Shown in pieces: positions 42,719 to 52,908 of a DNA stretch of 64,000 nucleotides (the stretch's first letter is position 1; each line of letters opens with the position of its first letter). The notes under the pieces are model-generated. The model was given only the letters and a program-made list of their open reading frames with translations, made no database searches and was not told the DNA's origin. Source of the DNA: Laburnicola sp. R22_1 (taxonomy: Eukaryota > Ascomycota > Dothideomycetes > Pleosporales > Didymosphaeriaceae); NCBI GenBank assembly GCA_014281115.1, contig JACONQ010000001.1:558001-622000 (forward strand), read 5' to 3'. The translations under genes and the position numbers were made by a program.

Positions 42719-44297
42719 TATTTGAAGATCTCCACGCTGCGCTCTTCGCTCAGTCTCTACCCCGTCCAGCTGGGTTTCTTCCATTAATAGGGTAACATTT
42801 GTATCCCTTGAGGCAGCGGTAGCGGGCTCTGGTATAGCAGAGTCATCCGTGGCTACGATAGACTTATCAACAGTCGTTGGCGGTGTTGTATGTGTGTGAA
42901 GGTCTCGCGAGTTTGTGCGAAGGGTGGCTAACAGTGGAAAGGTAGGCGAAGCACTATGAAGGCCGCGCGATATATCCTCGTGAGCAAACGAGATGTCCGC
43001 ATCTCGATGGTCCTGCGCTCGTCCAAGTTCATCTCCTTCGTTGGCAGGTGGTAATGCGCGAGACGGCGGCGTTGATGAACTGGCAGCTATGGTATCGCAA
43101 TCACGCAGTTGCCCTCTAGCCGTTTTCTTTGTTTCCGGGAGCTTACCATCGCCGATAGTAGCCTTGGTAGCTCTCTTGCGCTTGTTCGATGCACGCCTTT
43201 TCCTGTTGTTCTCAGTGTAGTCAGGATCGGAGTCGCGGTCAGGTTGAGATTCCAGGTACACCTCATCGATCGTTGCGATGCGGCTTTCTTCCTGAAATGA
43301 TGGTTCATGAAAGGCTTTTCTAGATCCTTCAACATGCCGGCTGGTGCTATCTTGTACGGGAGAGCTGGGAATTACGCTGTCGGATGCAGCTCTCGAGAAG
43401 GGGACAGCAATTGTAGGTTGCGCGACAATCGGTGGATTATCGATATCCTGTGGCAATGTAGTGGTTGTTGTATCATCCGAAGGGGAACGGGTTGACTTGG
43501 TTTTTCGGAGCGTCATGTACGCGCGATGTACGATCCAGCAGAACAAGTAGGTGCGGATTCTTCAGAAGGTATTAGCAGACCACTTGATATTGACCATCCG
43601 AAACACTTGCCTCAATCGATCTGCTTCAACCTCACAGTCTAGGCTGCATGTGTTATCGCAATGCCTTCTATGTCCATCTGTCCCGAGAGAACCCCAGATC
43701 CGATGTGCAAATTTGTTCATCAGAGAGTCCGTTGTGAATGCCCAAAGTCTCCGATCGTGAGTGCTATCTTTTAGTCGTTTATGGAGCGCAAATTCGTTTA
43801 TCACACTGTGTTTCTTTTCCTCAGCAGCTGCGTAGAACTCTTTGAGTATATCTTCGTCGAAAGTTGGACGCGACGAATTGGGGTTGTTCTGCTTGATCCC
43901 AAGTTTGACCAACCATGATTTTGCGTGATTTTTCCCATCAGTACAGTCCGCAACACATTTTTGCAGTTCCTTTTCCAGAATGCTGGGAGCTGGATCTGCT
44001 CTTGAGACCATATTGTGCTGGTAACGAACACTTTCAGTAGTCGCTATTCAGTGTCGAGGCTGATTTGTCGGTTTTATTGACGGAAGATGAAAGCTTGATG
44101 GGGTGGGTAACACAGGTTGAAAAAAGGGGAGAAGCGAATGAAGCGCTGGTGCCTTGAGAAGGTAACCTAGGAAGCGAACATTGGGGGCCACCTAAGTTTG
44201 GAACGAAGAGGCCAGGGTTTGTGTGAGGTTAGCGTTGGCGGATGAGTCTGATTGGACGTGAATACGCTTTGTTTGTCGTATGTGCATAAGGGGCTTC

Positions 44298-44319
44298 CTG
44301 CAGCGTTGCGGCACAGCAC
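44298..44319 (-). repeat. Right arm of 22-bp inverted repeat
   Basis: Reverse complement of the repeat at 39808-39829, 21 of 22 identical. It lies about 290 bp upstream of the start of the disrupted unknown gene. Confidence 0.6.
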
Positions 44320-45756
44320 CTTAACCGCACACTTGAGGCGCTATCATCCAATGACAATCCCTCTTGTTCCCAACAACTGCGCACAACCAATGGGATGTTT
44401 GCTATTGTCCCGCGGTCAATAAATGTGAGACATTTTGATTCCGTGTTGGAAATGGTTTAGGAACTTCCAAGGCTGTTCATCACGGAATCTACGCGGACGG
44501 AATATTTATGTCTAATTACTCAAGATAAACTGTATAACATGCATATCAGGTATCATGTTCACAAGGAAGCAGACGTCTTATTCTCATGCAGGGGGTTTTG
44601 CATCGTTGACCTAATGCGCTATGGAGAAAAATTCATGGCTGCCACGCTGTAAGACCGCGTGTCAAATCCATTTCAAGTTAGACTTTTCTTGCGTTACGGT
44701 ACTACTGCCGTCCAGATGTTGTTGCGTGCATTTGTGTCACGCATTGCAACCTTGGAAGGCACGAGACCCCAGGTGACGCCACGTATCCCTCAGTCGCCCT
44801 CTCCCTGCCCTGCTTATGCCCTAGACTTATAATTTATTTACTAGGTGTGCGAGAAAACTCTACCCCATGCGCCACTTACACTTTTTAGACTTGTGGAATA
44901 CCTTGGTACTTAATGGTAATGACCTAGAGCACTTCAGCACGATTTCTAAGTATATAATTCGAAATTTTTCTAATACTCAATTATTAAATCAGCTAAATAA
45001 TATTTAGATCCTTATACTTACCTTAAACATGTTGGCAGCAGTATCTCAAATTCAGCACTATTGTACTGGGTCACGTGACTATCAGCTATGCGGGCGTACC
45101 TATCATCGATAAGTATATATTTTCACCTATTCAACTTTTTATAGGTCAATTTATACTGTGTACCGAGAGTGCGCAAAGTCTTCTTTCACATAGTTATAGG
45201 TCAATACTTCTGTTATAATTTGAATATATTTCCATAGACTCAATGTGCCGGTGTCCAGGTGGCTTGCAGGGTGTGGCCCTCCCGAGGTCTAATTGCTAAC
45301 GATTGTGGAATAGCGCACAGTAGATAGGCGCTCTACCGGGCCAGGCCTCCATCAACTCTACCCTCTATTTTCGGAAAAAATAACGCTTCAAATGCACGCT
45401 TGTTTTGCAACAGCAAAAGAAGAGGAACTCCGAAATAACTTCGCAGTAGCTAAACAAGACCGTTATGGACGTCCTTGCTATAAGCTAAGGTATACTTCCT
45501 AGAGTGGGGTACCAGCACCATCGATTCTAGTCTCACTAGACTTGCCTAAGTGAACAGAAGATGCAAGCAATTCGAGCGGGAGATAAGACGGGCTTTGACT
45601 AAGTTGAAGCTTTTGAACCGCAATTGGGTCGTATTGCGGCACGGCACAAAGCAGGCAGGACAAATTGCATGCAGCACAGTCCGCCGCGTTCGGGGACCAG
45701 GGCATATGTGGTCGTCGCTGCGAAATACCAGAGGAAGAAAGCAAGTTCTATGTGGC
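44320..45756. other. Gene-poor AT-rich stretch
   Basis: About 1.4 kb, partly very AT-rich (44830-45170). No gene, complete repeat or RNA was identified; it is probably degraded transposon sequence. Confidence 0.35.
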
Positions 45757-45838
45757 GTTAAATTAACTACCTAGGGGTAGAACGACAAAGGCTTTCATCT
45801 CAAATAACATGACAAAAAAGGCAGAGCCCCCTGCTTAG
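45757..45838 (+). repeat. Third copy of the internal repeat found in MITE copy A
   Basis: Matches 139-226 with shared blocks GGCTTTCATCTCAAATAACA-like, ATGACAAAAAAGGCAGAGCC-like and CCCTGCTTA. No terminal inverted repeats are recognised around it, so it is a fragment or a separate small repeat family. Confidence 0.6.
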
Positions 45839-46212
45839 TAATCAAAAAGAGCGTAAAAAGGTGGCAAGTTCTATTAGGGGAAGGAGAAAGACAAGGTACA
45901 CGGGAAATACATATGTAGTCTCTACGTGTTACACTTCTCTGCGCGCGTTGGCGTTAGCCTGCTCCCCCGCGTCGTTCTCTTTATCTGCGTACCCTTTACT
46001 TCAATCACGCATTCCTTCCGGTGTGAGCACTCATACAAACCGACTCAGATTGAACCAGAATATCAGTGTCTTATATCCACAGAAGTTGCTTTATCTTCAA
46101 CCCGCCGTCCGGTCCTTGCATTCTGGGCGGCTTCCTTCTTGCGCCCACCCAAATATCGGTTCACACATTGTCATCCCGACCTCATCTGCACAATCTCACA
46201 CTCGTTCGCAGG

Positions 46213-46854
46213 ATGCCGCTGCCCGAAGGATCCCTGAGCGTCGACGGTGGCTGTAACTGCGGCGCCGTGCGCTACCGCGTCGCCATTCCAGCGCTGTCAG
46301 AGCGGCCGCTCCACCCACTGGCACCCGCTGATAAGCCTGTTCCGCTGTCTTTTCTGGTGCTGGATCACTGCAACGATTGTCGGCGGGCCACTGGCTCGGT
46401 GCTGCCGGCATCCATCGAAATGTGTCCCGTGGCGCTTGTGGGTGTAAGCACGGCGACGCTTGAGCCTCAGGCATCCGAACGCATGGGGCAAGCCGACGAG
46501 CAGCGCGGGCCGTGGACACCGGCCCGAGAGGTCTTCATGCCCGCGCCAGCCGACAACGACAACTTCCTCAAGAGCTTCGAGTCGTCGCATGAGCGTTAGC
46601 CCCGGTTTTTTTCGCGCTGTGGCACCAGCATTGCCTACACGGCCGTCATGCCCGAGGGATTTCCCAACATGTTGGACATCACCATGGGCTCAGTTGACCG
46701 CCACCACCTCGAGAGAGATACGCTGGTGCCCGAGCGACATCTATGGTGGGACTACGGCATCGATTGGATTCGCCGCCTGGCGACCCAGGGCTACGGTGCT
46801 CTGCCCATCCATCCAGACTATCGCATCGCCGACACGGTCTCACTGCAACAGTGA
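46213..46854 (+). pseudogene. GFA/CENP-V-domain protein with in-frame stop
   Basis: Zinc-binding GFA-domain (glutathione-dependent formaldehyde-activating-like) protein. The frame starts MPLPEGSLSVDGGCNCGAVRY with the first zinc motif CNCG, followed by LDHCNDCRRATGSVLPAS, the second CxxC site. It is interrupted by TAG at 46597-46599 but stays in the same frame for the C-terminal third (RFFSRCGTSIAY, MPNMLDITMGS-like, HLWWDYGIDWI) to the stop at 46854. At the break, the family's FC..CGT motif lacks its first cysteine, consistent with loss of a codon beside the stop. So one stop plus one lost zinc ligand disable an otherwise complete gene of about 213 codons. Confidence 0.75.
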
Positions 46855-47228
46855 GCATTTATCCGCCATAATCCAGCTGCATGATAGCAGATCTTCTCTG
46901 CCTTGCAATCTGATGAATCAAGCATCCTAAGATGCTCTGTGGGGATAGCACAAGGGTGTCTAGCGTTATTCCCGTGGTCAGTAAGATGTTGGGTCAGCTA
47001 TCGAACTAGATGTGAAAGGAGACATGTTCTGACCCCCCACACTCTCTCTCAGGTTGTACTCACAAGTTGTCTGTGCTGTAGAAACTCATAGTAATGGGTG
47101 ATTTTGCAATGGCAGGTGAGGCAAATCCATAATACCAGTACAATCAATTACACGTTCTATCTACTCCCTCGTGTGCCTGATTTTTGTCTTGCCCAAGTTC
47201 AACCAAACAACCCACCCTATCTCTTATC

Positions 47229-47582
47229 ATGCGTTTCTCCCACGTTGCTATCCTCATGGCAGCTTTAGTATATAACTCCCTCGCTTTTCCGACAGCTGGT
47301 GAGTTAATAGGGTTGCGGCTTATCTTTCCACTGACCTAAACTTACCTTGTCGATGCATTTGGAATATACGCAGCTTCAGCGATTGCGTCTATCATTACGC
47401 TGCGATGTATTGCGGGAGTGGTACTACCCCTGCCTGGATCTGCCCTATTTGCAGAGCTGGAGCTTTGGTGGGGCACGCCGCTAGTAGTTCTTGTTGCGTT
47501 GGCGTTTATGCCAATTGCTATTGCGATGACGCGGGTTGCAGAATGTGTTCACGGTAGCTCAAGGTCAAAGATAATCTTTTAA
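47229..47582 (+). pseudogene. MFS transporter C-terminal fragment behind a signal-peptide-like exon
   Basis: Exons 47229-47298 and 47374-47582 (GTGAGT...CAG) join in frame to 92 codons. Exon 1 reads like a secretion signal (MRFSHVAILMAALVYNSLAF). Exon 2 has two hydrophobic helices with LRCIAGVVLPLPGSALFAEL and a WWGTPLVVLVALAFMPIA block, resembling the last two helices of drug-type MFS transporters (R..aG..lPL.G..mf..LG.gWg). The rest of an MFS protein is absent. It is either a chance join of a small secreted-protein start to MFS debris or a truncated gene. Transport activity is impossible in this form. Confidence 0.4.
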
Positions 47583-48253
47583 GAGTGGAACTCTTAATAC
47601 AGCCAAAGTTGCGTAGGACTTTAGACAGGAGCTAATCCTTGGGGGAAAATATTGAACGTTATTTGCGCTGTAAAATACGTTAAGTCTAGGTATTAGAGAA
47701 TGTCCAAAACTGTATCTTGTGCGTACAGCCTAGATTATAGGTCTTCTATTTTATGACAATTCTTAATTAGCAAAAAAAAAAAAAAACAGATCGCAGGATA
47801 TTTTATAGATCTGTACTTTATTAATACAATGAGGCCTTTGTATAGTAAGAACTAGTTTTGCGTCCTTACTTCTCTGCTATTAGTGTATACCGATTTATCA
47901 TATATTCAAGATTTTTGCACAGAGCTGGTACACAGAAAAAAAGGTTATAGCTAGATTTTCTTTCACCATAGTATAGTTGCGGGATGCAGCTTTGTTTACA
48001 AAAGAATACCCATTTATTATTTTATCTACGTCCTCTTCCGGGCTTCTAATCTTGGACCTGCTACAATGTACTTACTCTATTAGCATAAGGTTAATATATA
48101 CTCTCATCCATCTTCTTGAGACATTAAAGCATCGCCAATTGGTGTGGTACTTTAGGTTATGGCCGCCTAGAATTACGTGCAAAGCTAGCTGAAACAAAAT
48201 TTATACGAAGTACAAGATTCCTCCCTTGTATGCTCTTCTTCCTTTGAGATACT
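47583..48253. other. AT-rich intergenic
   Basis: About 670 bp, with a run of 15 adenines near 47773 and generally AT-rich sequence. It looks like degraded repeat. No gene was seen. Confidence 0.35.
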
Positions 48254-49514
48254 CTACGGATAATTTGGAGTTGCTACATTCCCTAGAAAAACAACTAAAA
48301 CAGCGCAATAGGCTGCCGCCGCTGCCAAAATCTCATGCCTCCGCGCCTGAGTAAACAAAGACAGAATAGATGAGAAGGCAAGTGTGAACACGAGGAGGGT
48401 CCCGATACACGTCAAATACGCGTTATGTGTCCCTATATCGTGTGCCATGTGGTAGAGAAGATAGATAGGAAGCACTAACAAGACGAGGATGAAAAGCACG
48501 AGGATACTGTTCGCGAGTTTGGCGATGCGAGATGGGGTATAATATAGCTCGTACTTGTCCTCGTCTTTCGGCGGCCGCCCGGGCATATTGCTGCTGTCTA
48601 TTTCTGTCTTCTTTCGGGTTTCCTGGGGTATGGTCAGTTTTTTTTTGGGATGGCCGCTAAATAAACGGGCCGCGCATCCACGGCGTACAGGCCCATGGTT
48701 CCAGAATTAATATGGATAGGGATCATAGGCTGGGGCATACCTTGGACCGAAAGATCATGTCAACAAGTGGACAGTGACAGGCCTTTAGGAAGCCTTCGAC
48801 AACATCGTCAAGCCATGCGTGCTCCCTCCCGGGGCGCAATGTGATAATGTCTTCCTTGTGATGAATCCAAGTTGCTTCTTCTTCTCCCAGGGGTTTGCGG
48901 TTGTTCATGTACCGACCAACACTCTGGTACTCGGAATCAGATGGCCTGTTGAATGTCATCATCTGCTGAGAAGCGGTGAGTAATCGAGCTACCAAAATCA
49001 GCAGCCAGTCCAAAGTATAATTGTTAATTTTGCGTACCATATGAGCAAAAGGTAGTCTCGATGTTCGAAAGAAGCTGGCGATGCTCAGCGGCGTAGGGAC
49101 CGAATAGATCACTGTAGCACAAGGCCTCTTCATCGTCGGTTGCTATTTTCATTTCGGTACTCTGTAATCTCTCTTCGAGCGCTCGCAACTCTTCTTGTTT
49201 GTATAATAGCAGTCTCGACTGAAGGTATCCAAAACGTCGATATATCCCAAACCCTTCATCACTGTCGAGAAATGCTGCGAGATTTGGATATCCTTTCGGA
49301 TGATCGTTAACTAACGAACCTAGGGTCAGCGGTATATCTTACAAATCGATGAGCTATAATACTCACGTCTCCTGGTCTTCACAGGGATGCGATACTTCTT
49401 TCGCGGTTGTAGTTTGCCCTTGGGGATGGGTACCTTAGTCAGGAAGGTTTTCGGCCACTTTGGCAACGCGCGGCAGGCTACACAACTTCTGAACCCGCGC
49501 TTTTGCTGGCGCAA
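48254..49514 (-). CDS. DUF6594-domain membrane protein
   Basis: Fungal protein of the DUF6594 family, function unknown. Exons from the 3' end: 48254-48622, 48741-48988, 49038-49319 and 49367 upward, all joining in frame. The conserved order is GYPNLAAFLDSDEGFGIYRR, FGYLQSRLLLYKQEELRALE, a coiled segment, FNRPSDSEYQSVGRYM, TWIHHKEDIITLRPGREHAW, LDDVVEGFLKACHCPL. The C-terminal exon has three hydrophobic helices (NSILVLFILVLLVLPIYLLY, TCIGTLLVFTLAFSSILSLF, ILAAAAAYCAVLVVFLGNVA), as usual for the family. The N-terminal exon (RKKYRIPVKTRRR) has no clear ATG; the start lies upstream, perhaps near 49,670 (MDVQKDTDVIAMEKGEAG), and was not resolved. Confidence 0.78.
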
Positions 49515-49879
49515 AGAGGGGGTGGCTTTGAAAAAGATGACGATTGGGTGGTCGAGGTGGGTGACGAGCTAAGGGCGCATTGAGTAACGCGGGTGGGGGC
49601 TTGCCCTTCAGCGTACCCCGCTTCGCCCTTCTCCATCGCGATGACATCGGTGTCTTTTTGCACGTCCATGATAACGTCCCTGGAGAAATTTTGCAGAGAA
49701 TTGGATGACGCGCCATGAGTCGAGATCTCCCAAACGTGCGATGGATAGTTATTTATATATTACATTTCCCCTACACATCGATAAGCCCGCCTGCATATGT
49801 AGCCTTGAAGGTCCTCACCGGTGACCCTCTCAGTCGTTCCACCGCCTAGATCATGTCATACACTGTGGTCAGACTACCA

Positions 49880-50425
49880 TTAATTAGGGCTCAAGTCTGC
49901 CTCAGGAATCCACGTCGGTTGGTCCCTCCAAACCGCGATGCCGTTCTTGTCCTTCAGTAGGTAAGACCATTGTCCTCCTTCTTTACGGAACTCTGTCACA
50001 GTTGCCTCAATCGTTTCAATACTCCCAGGACCTGTTCTAGTGACCCAAACTGATTGATGCTTCCTGTACTTTCTCGGATAATCCTACGCAAAACAGGTCA
50101 GCGTCGTCCCCGGCAGAGCCTTTCAGAAGACTCACTGCCGTCCCATTGGGATTGTCGTCCACATTGGCGGTCGGTTGCCTCCACTCTGGCTGATTAGTGG
50201 CCTGGGACTGATTCGGCTGTTATCGTAAATATCCTGATCCTCGGATTTTGAAAGACTATTTACTGGCTGCGGCTGCGAGTTGGTGCGTGGCCCTGTTTGT
50301 GTATTGGACACTGCTGGCTTCTCTTCCTGAGGCGAACTAGTGGGCATATTTGGCAACGCTGAACTGCGCTCGGGTGCTGCTTTAGTCTCAGACGGTGAAT
50401 GGTGCTGTGGTGCCCGCCTGATCAT
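49880..50425 (-). CDS. Small novel protein, three exons
   Basis: Exons 50425-50264, 50216-50136 and 50083-49880 are joined by GTAAAT...CAG and GTGAGT...ctgac...TAG introns, all in phase 0, to 148 aa. The N-terminal ~80 residues are Ser/Pro/Gln-rich and probably disordered. The C-terminal 67 residues look folded and charged (KHQSVWVTRTGPGSIETIEA, EGGQWSYLLKDKNGIAVW, PTWIPEADLSPN), with a strand-rich pattern that could be a chromo- or SH3-like small barrel. I do not recognise the family. It is divergent from the caspase-like gene 468 bp away. The start could lie in a further upstream exon. Confidence 0.5.
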
Positions 50426-50892
50426 GTGATCACTCTAGAAGGCGACCGTGGGGATGAGGAATGTGGGCAGAGAGGTCTTCAACTACGGCTCACCAGCTCA
50501 CCGGTCCCAGACTTTACATATCGGGGGCGTTTGTTCGGGCGAATCAAAGCAGCATCTATTCGCTTCCAAGGTGGCTTCCACGACCGCCTGCAGCGGGCGG
50601 CTGGGCTGGTTCATATCGCATGATCAGCGTCTCGCGATTTCATTCGTCAGCCTCGCATACAAGGCGACAAGGCATCGCACCTGTGCAGCCTCAGTTTCAC
50701 AGCCTCTTCCGATGACCGGAGTTCATGATACACGAGGTGTAGTTTTCCAATCAAATGCTGAGTGCTGGGGCTGTGTTCACTCTGCATTTCTGCCTTGTCA
50801 ACCATTAGCCCTGGAGATCTTTGGCTTATATTCTTGTAGGCCGCAAGGACAAACATTATCAGTTGCATGCCACAAGGCAGTGGCTGCCCACC

Positions 50893-52556
50893 ATGGCGCT
50901 AATAATGCAGCCTCGTCTGAAGAGACCGTCATCGACGATCGCGTCACCGGTCGAAAAAGGCACTCAGCTTTTGGTCGAGTCTCCAATTTCTGATATCGCA
51001 CCAACAAATCCAGCGAATGCGACTCTGGCTACCTTCGAGGATCACTACAGACGCGACCTCGATGAATATCGCGCCATCTTTAACCGCCACATGAAGAACA
51101 AACCTGTCAAACACGATCGCGTATTTGTGCTCATTTGGACTTGGGGAGATAGCATCGACGATCTCGGCGTGAAAGAAGAGGTGCGGAAGTCCAATCGCAC
51201 CAATACTTTCTCAGCTGAACATATCTAGGTCGACAAATTAGAGAAAGTATTCAAGGTAAATTATGGATTCAAGGTCGAGCGGAAGCAATTGAACTGCTTG
51301 GATAAGGCTAGCCATCAACTGAATGCTTTTCTGTCATCATTCATGGTCTCTCATGACGAGTCGAATACCTTGTTGATATTCTATTATGCTGGACACGGTG
51401 TATATGAGAATGACACTGTGGTGTTTACTGGGTAAGCCACTCAACCGCAGTCTCCAGGATAGCTGCTGACGCAACACAGAAGCACTACGCAGCAGACCTC
51501 CGAAGAGAAAGACCGAAACAACGTTGCTTGGTCAAGCGCCGAGCACACAATCAGAGCCAAAAGAGCCGATGTCCTCGTAATCTTCGACTGCTGCCATGCC
51601 GGTGGCTTCGGAGGCTACACTACCGGCCGGGCACTCAGACAACCACCATTCCAATGCATAGCGGCATGCGGAAGGTCGGAGCGCACTCCGAAACCTGGAC
51701 CAACATCTTTTACCAGCGCATTGATCTGGGCACTCAACGATCTACGATCCCACCGTCACTTCACTTCAAGAAGCCTGCTCGACAAGATAAAAGAGTACAA
51801 ACTACTACCAGCGACCCAGCATCCGACACTCCTGAGGCGCGACGAATACAACGATGGGCTAGTTTGGATAGCACCACTTAGACTCCGTCGGCATGACTCA
51901 GGCACTACTAAAAGCGAGCGTCGCAATCCTTCACATGAGTATTTCGACCTTCGCTTCAACTTCTATCGCAAAGTGAGCATAACCGACGCCGAGAGGGTAG
52001 CAAAATGTCTCAGCAAGCTCATAAACGAAGAAAGTACCTTCCAAGCCAAACACATTGTTCTTCTCGACAAGGCGTCGACACATTCCAAGGCGATCGTGAA
52101 CTTGACATCAAATATCAACAAGAAACGTAAAAGATCAACGTGTAGCCTGAGCCAATATCCCACCACTCTCGACCCAGATCTCCAACCAGTATCATCTCAT
52201 TACAACTTTTCCGGCGCTACTATCGAAGGTAAGCGTCGATTCATCTTCCACAAGACTTCAACTAACGCGGCTCTGATATAGATGTCATCATCCAGCCTCC
52301 TCTCAAACGACAGCGAATGATGGTTCCGTATGCGGGACCTCCACAGCATCAGAGCGCCTTCTATCATTTCAGAATGGCTCTGCACTGCACTTTGCATGGT
52401 GTGAGGGCGCAAATAGGGCGCTTCGCTGATCGGGTCCGTACTTTCAATTACAGTCTTTCTGAGCCAGCGTTAATTGATTTGCAGATTCGTCCGTCTGTAC
52501 GACACACTGAGGACACACTGGCCGATACCGAATCGAGTAGTGGCACCGGGGATTGA
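50893..52556 (+). CDS. Caspase-like (peptidase C14) protein
   Basis: Exons 50893-51180, 51229-51431, 51480-52228 and 52282-52556 join in frame to 504 aa. Introns are 48, 48 and 53 nt; the first has a GTGCGG donor and gctgaac branch site and removes an apparent TAG stop. The start sits in a good context (ACCATGG). The caspase fold shows the histidine motif LLIFYYAGHGVYEND and the cysteine motif ADVLVIFDCCHAGGFGGY, so both catalytic residues are present. The C-terminal ~200 residues match nothing I know (KVSITDAERVAKCLSKLINE, RQRMMVPYAGPPQHQSAFYH). No p20/p10 cleavage site or prodomain is evident. Fungal relatives include metacaspases and caspase domains tied to NLR or HET-type death pathways; the role here is inferred only. 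Confidence 0.8.
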
Positions 52557-52908
52557 GCGGCGATAAATGGATCAACCGTAGATGAGATATAATTCTATTA
52601 TTCATGCATGTTTATTTATTTCAAATCTATTTTTCATAGCTTAAAAAATTCAACAGTGCAAATCACGGTTTAACAGACGTAGTGGCGCAACTTTGCCAGC
52701 CCGGAAACAGCAAATAGGCAGAACGAAATAGCCTAGATGCAAGATCATTTCTACTCTGAAACACTGTAATCACTTTGAATACTTTTCAATTCTCGCACAT
52801 AGTAGTAGTAAGCTTTAATACACAGTGTTTCCCTTATTATTACCCTCAAAACCCCTCATCCCCGCCCTGCTCTCCAGGCGAAGCCCTGCCACAGCATATC
52901 TAATGAAA
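52557..52908. other. Intergenic, convergent genes
   Basis: About 350 bp holding the 3' ends of two convergent genes; AT-rich patches near 52600-52650 are candidate polyadenylation regions. No gene was seen. Confidence 0.4.

Larger units (their letters stand above)
40141..44011 (-). pseudogene. Unrecognised gene interrupted by a Fot1/pogo element
   Basis: Three coding blocks on the minus strand. 44011 to about 43620 starts MVSRADPAPSILEKELQKCV. About 43546-42719 is a disordered Ser/Thr/Lys-rich segment with a nuclear-type signal (ENNRKRRASNKRKR). 40619-40141 is a helical C-terminus ending LEVFFHVLYLRG. Removing the 2.1-kb element and one TA copy joins block two (...GDLQI) directly in frame to block three (RLRSEVLTILQ...), so the insertion split one gene of roughly 580 codons. 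The junction between blocks one and two (about 43545-43610) has an intron-like GTGTTT...ctaatac...AAG, but the phase does not match, so a frameshift or another splice choice is possible. No known domain was recognised. The 22-bp inverted repeats outside suggest that the gene may itself be cargo of, or encoded by, a DNA element. Confidence 0.6.

Noticed and set aside
50447..50993. 181-codon plus-strand frame before the caspase-like start
   Set aside because: Overlaps the promoter of the divergent pair and the real start; composition is not protein-like and no domain is seen.
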